64,000 nt of DNA, taken from Apteryx mantelli (lineage: Eukaryota > Chordata > Aves > Apterygiformes > Apterygidae). The notes under the pieces were generated by a model, which saw nothing but the letters and a program-made list of their open reading frames with translations, had not been told where the DNA came from and ran no database searches. The DNA lies in NCBI RefSeq assembly GCF_036417845.1, contig NC_089980.1:51644501-51708500 (forward strand), written 5' to 3'. Positions 63,301 through 64,000 of this stretch are shown here, in pieces. The position numbers and the translations under genes are program-made. Within the stretch, counting starts at the first letter, position 1; each line of letters begins with the position of its first letter.

Positions 63301-64000
63301 AAGTCATCTGTTAGTCCACTGAGTTGCAGACACCATGTCATTAAAAGTGTTCAAAATAGAGTTTCTCTCTTTTTTTCTATAAGAGCCTGCATCAAGCATC
63401 AAGCATTTTTCCATCAAGCGCTATTATACTACTGACCTACAGAGCCTTGCAGGAGACTCAGGAGAACAAAATGAATTGCAAGAAGACAGTGGGTTTCTCT
63501 TTGTCCTTGAAATGGTATGTATGCCCAGACTGAAGGATTGATCCAATATCACACATTTTTGATCTGTCTGAAGAATTAGAAGAATTGTCGCCAAGGGAAT
63601 TAAAGCATCAAGGCTCCAAAGACTGAAACATATCTATGGTTTGATGTATGGGAGTAAACCATTAGGGAAAATATTGGGATGCTGTTCAGTGCCAGAATCA
63701 GATATAAGGTTATGCTAATTTTATCTCTATGTTGCTAGAAACTACTAGCACACAGTGTATGGAGTTTAAGTATTGTTCTACAATTATAACTCACATTCAC
63801 CACTTATTCTTAGCTTATAACTAAAACTAAAGCTCCCAAGCGCTAGAAAACTACCCGGATTTGAAGTTTTTCCAAGGTCCCGGGGTTTAGGGAGAATAAT
63901 TCATCTGCTTTAGGAAGAAGTAAGTTAAAGTGATAATTTTAGGGCTAAACTTCTAATACTTCCAAAGACATCAGACAGACATCTCGCCCTGCTGTCTTTT

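Larger units (their letters stand above)
39652..64000 (-). other. CHRM3: Inferred intron upstream of the CHRM3 coding exon (continues beyond window)
   Basis: The acceptor at 39652 implies that the DNA to the right is intron up to the nearest 5' UTR exon. No convincing exon or CpG-island promoter is visible before the window ends. The stretch is AT-rich non-coding sequence with an inverted repeat (41697-41754), a small hairpin (44282-44303), a CTCF-like site (50752-50766), a CR1 scrap (52720-52786), an AAAAG microsatellite (54461-54541) and GC-richer patches near 46960-47090, 52850-53110 and 54940-55080. Small UTR exons could be hidden here. Confidence 0.6.

Overview
This is a 64 kb piece of vertebrate nuclear DNA, almost certainly from a bird. 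It is AT-rich, has one intact gene and no closely packed ORFs. It carries a CR1 LINE 3' end of the type that dominates avian genomes (52720-52786) and a few old MIR-like SINE remnants. The one gene is the muscarinic acetylcholine receptor M3 (CHRM3), with its complete coding sequence on the minus strand at 37824-39632. The protein is clearly of the avian M3 type, but the exact species cannot be read from the sequence.

Layout, left to right. 1-36500 is downstream of CHRM3 in transcriptional terms: AT-rich non-coding DNA with three MIR-like fragments (2867-3000, 15990-16125, 19835-19905), two GC-rich islets (5560-5960, 26950-27480), homopolymer tracts and small tandem duplications. 36565-36790 is a short, very CpG-dense islet. 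36800-37823 is the immediate 3' flank and probable 3' UTR, with an AATAAA 18 nt after the stop codon and then a G-run-rich GGGAT repeat. 37824-39651 is the coding exon, whose 3' splice site lies only 19 nt before the ATG. 39652-64000 is most simply the intron separating this exon from distal 5' UTR exons outside the window. It holds a perfect 15-bp inverted repeat built from two TCF/LEF-like cores (41697-41754), a CTCF-like motif (50752-50766), the CR1 scrap, and a perfect AAAAG microsatellite (54461-54541).

No tRNA, rRNA, CRISPR array, intact transposon or second protein-coding gene could be supported. Apart from the receptor, the open frames I checked look like chance: many begin at TTG or GTG, and none resembles a known domain. 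I did not find a new multi-gene system. The best leads are local: a charge swap and a TM2 substitution at the receptor's outer vestibule, an upstream ORF overlapping the start codon, a possible ultra-proximal poly(A) site coupled to a G-quadruplex-prone repeat, and the intronic dyad.
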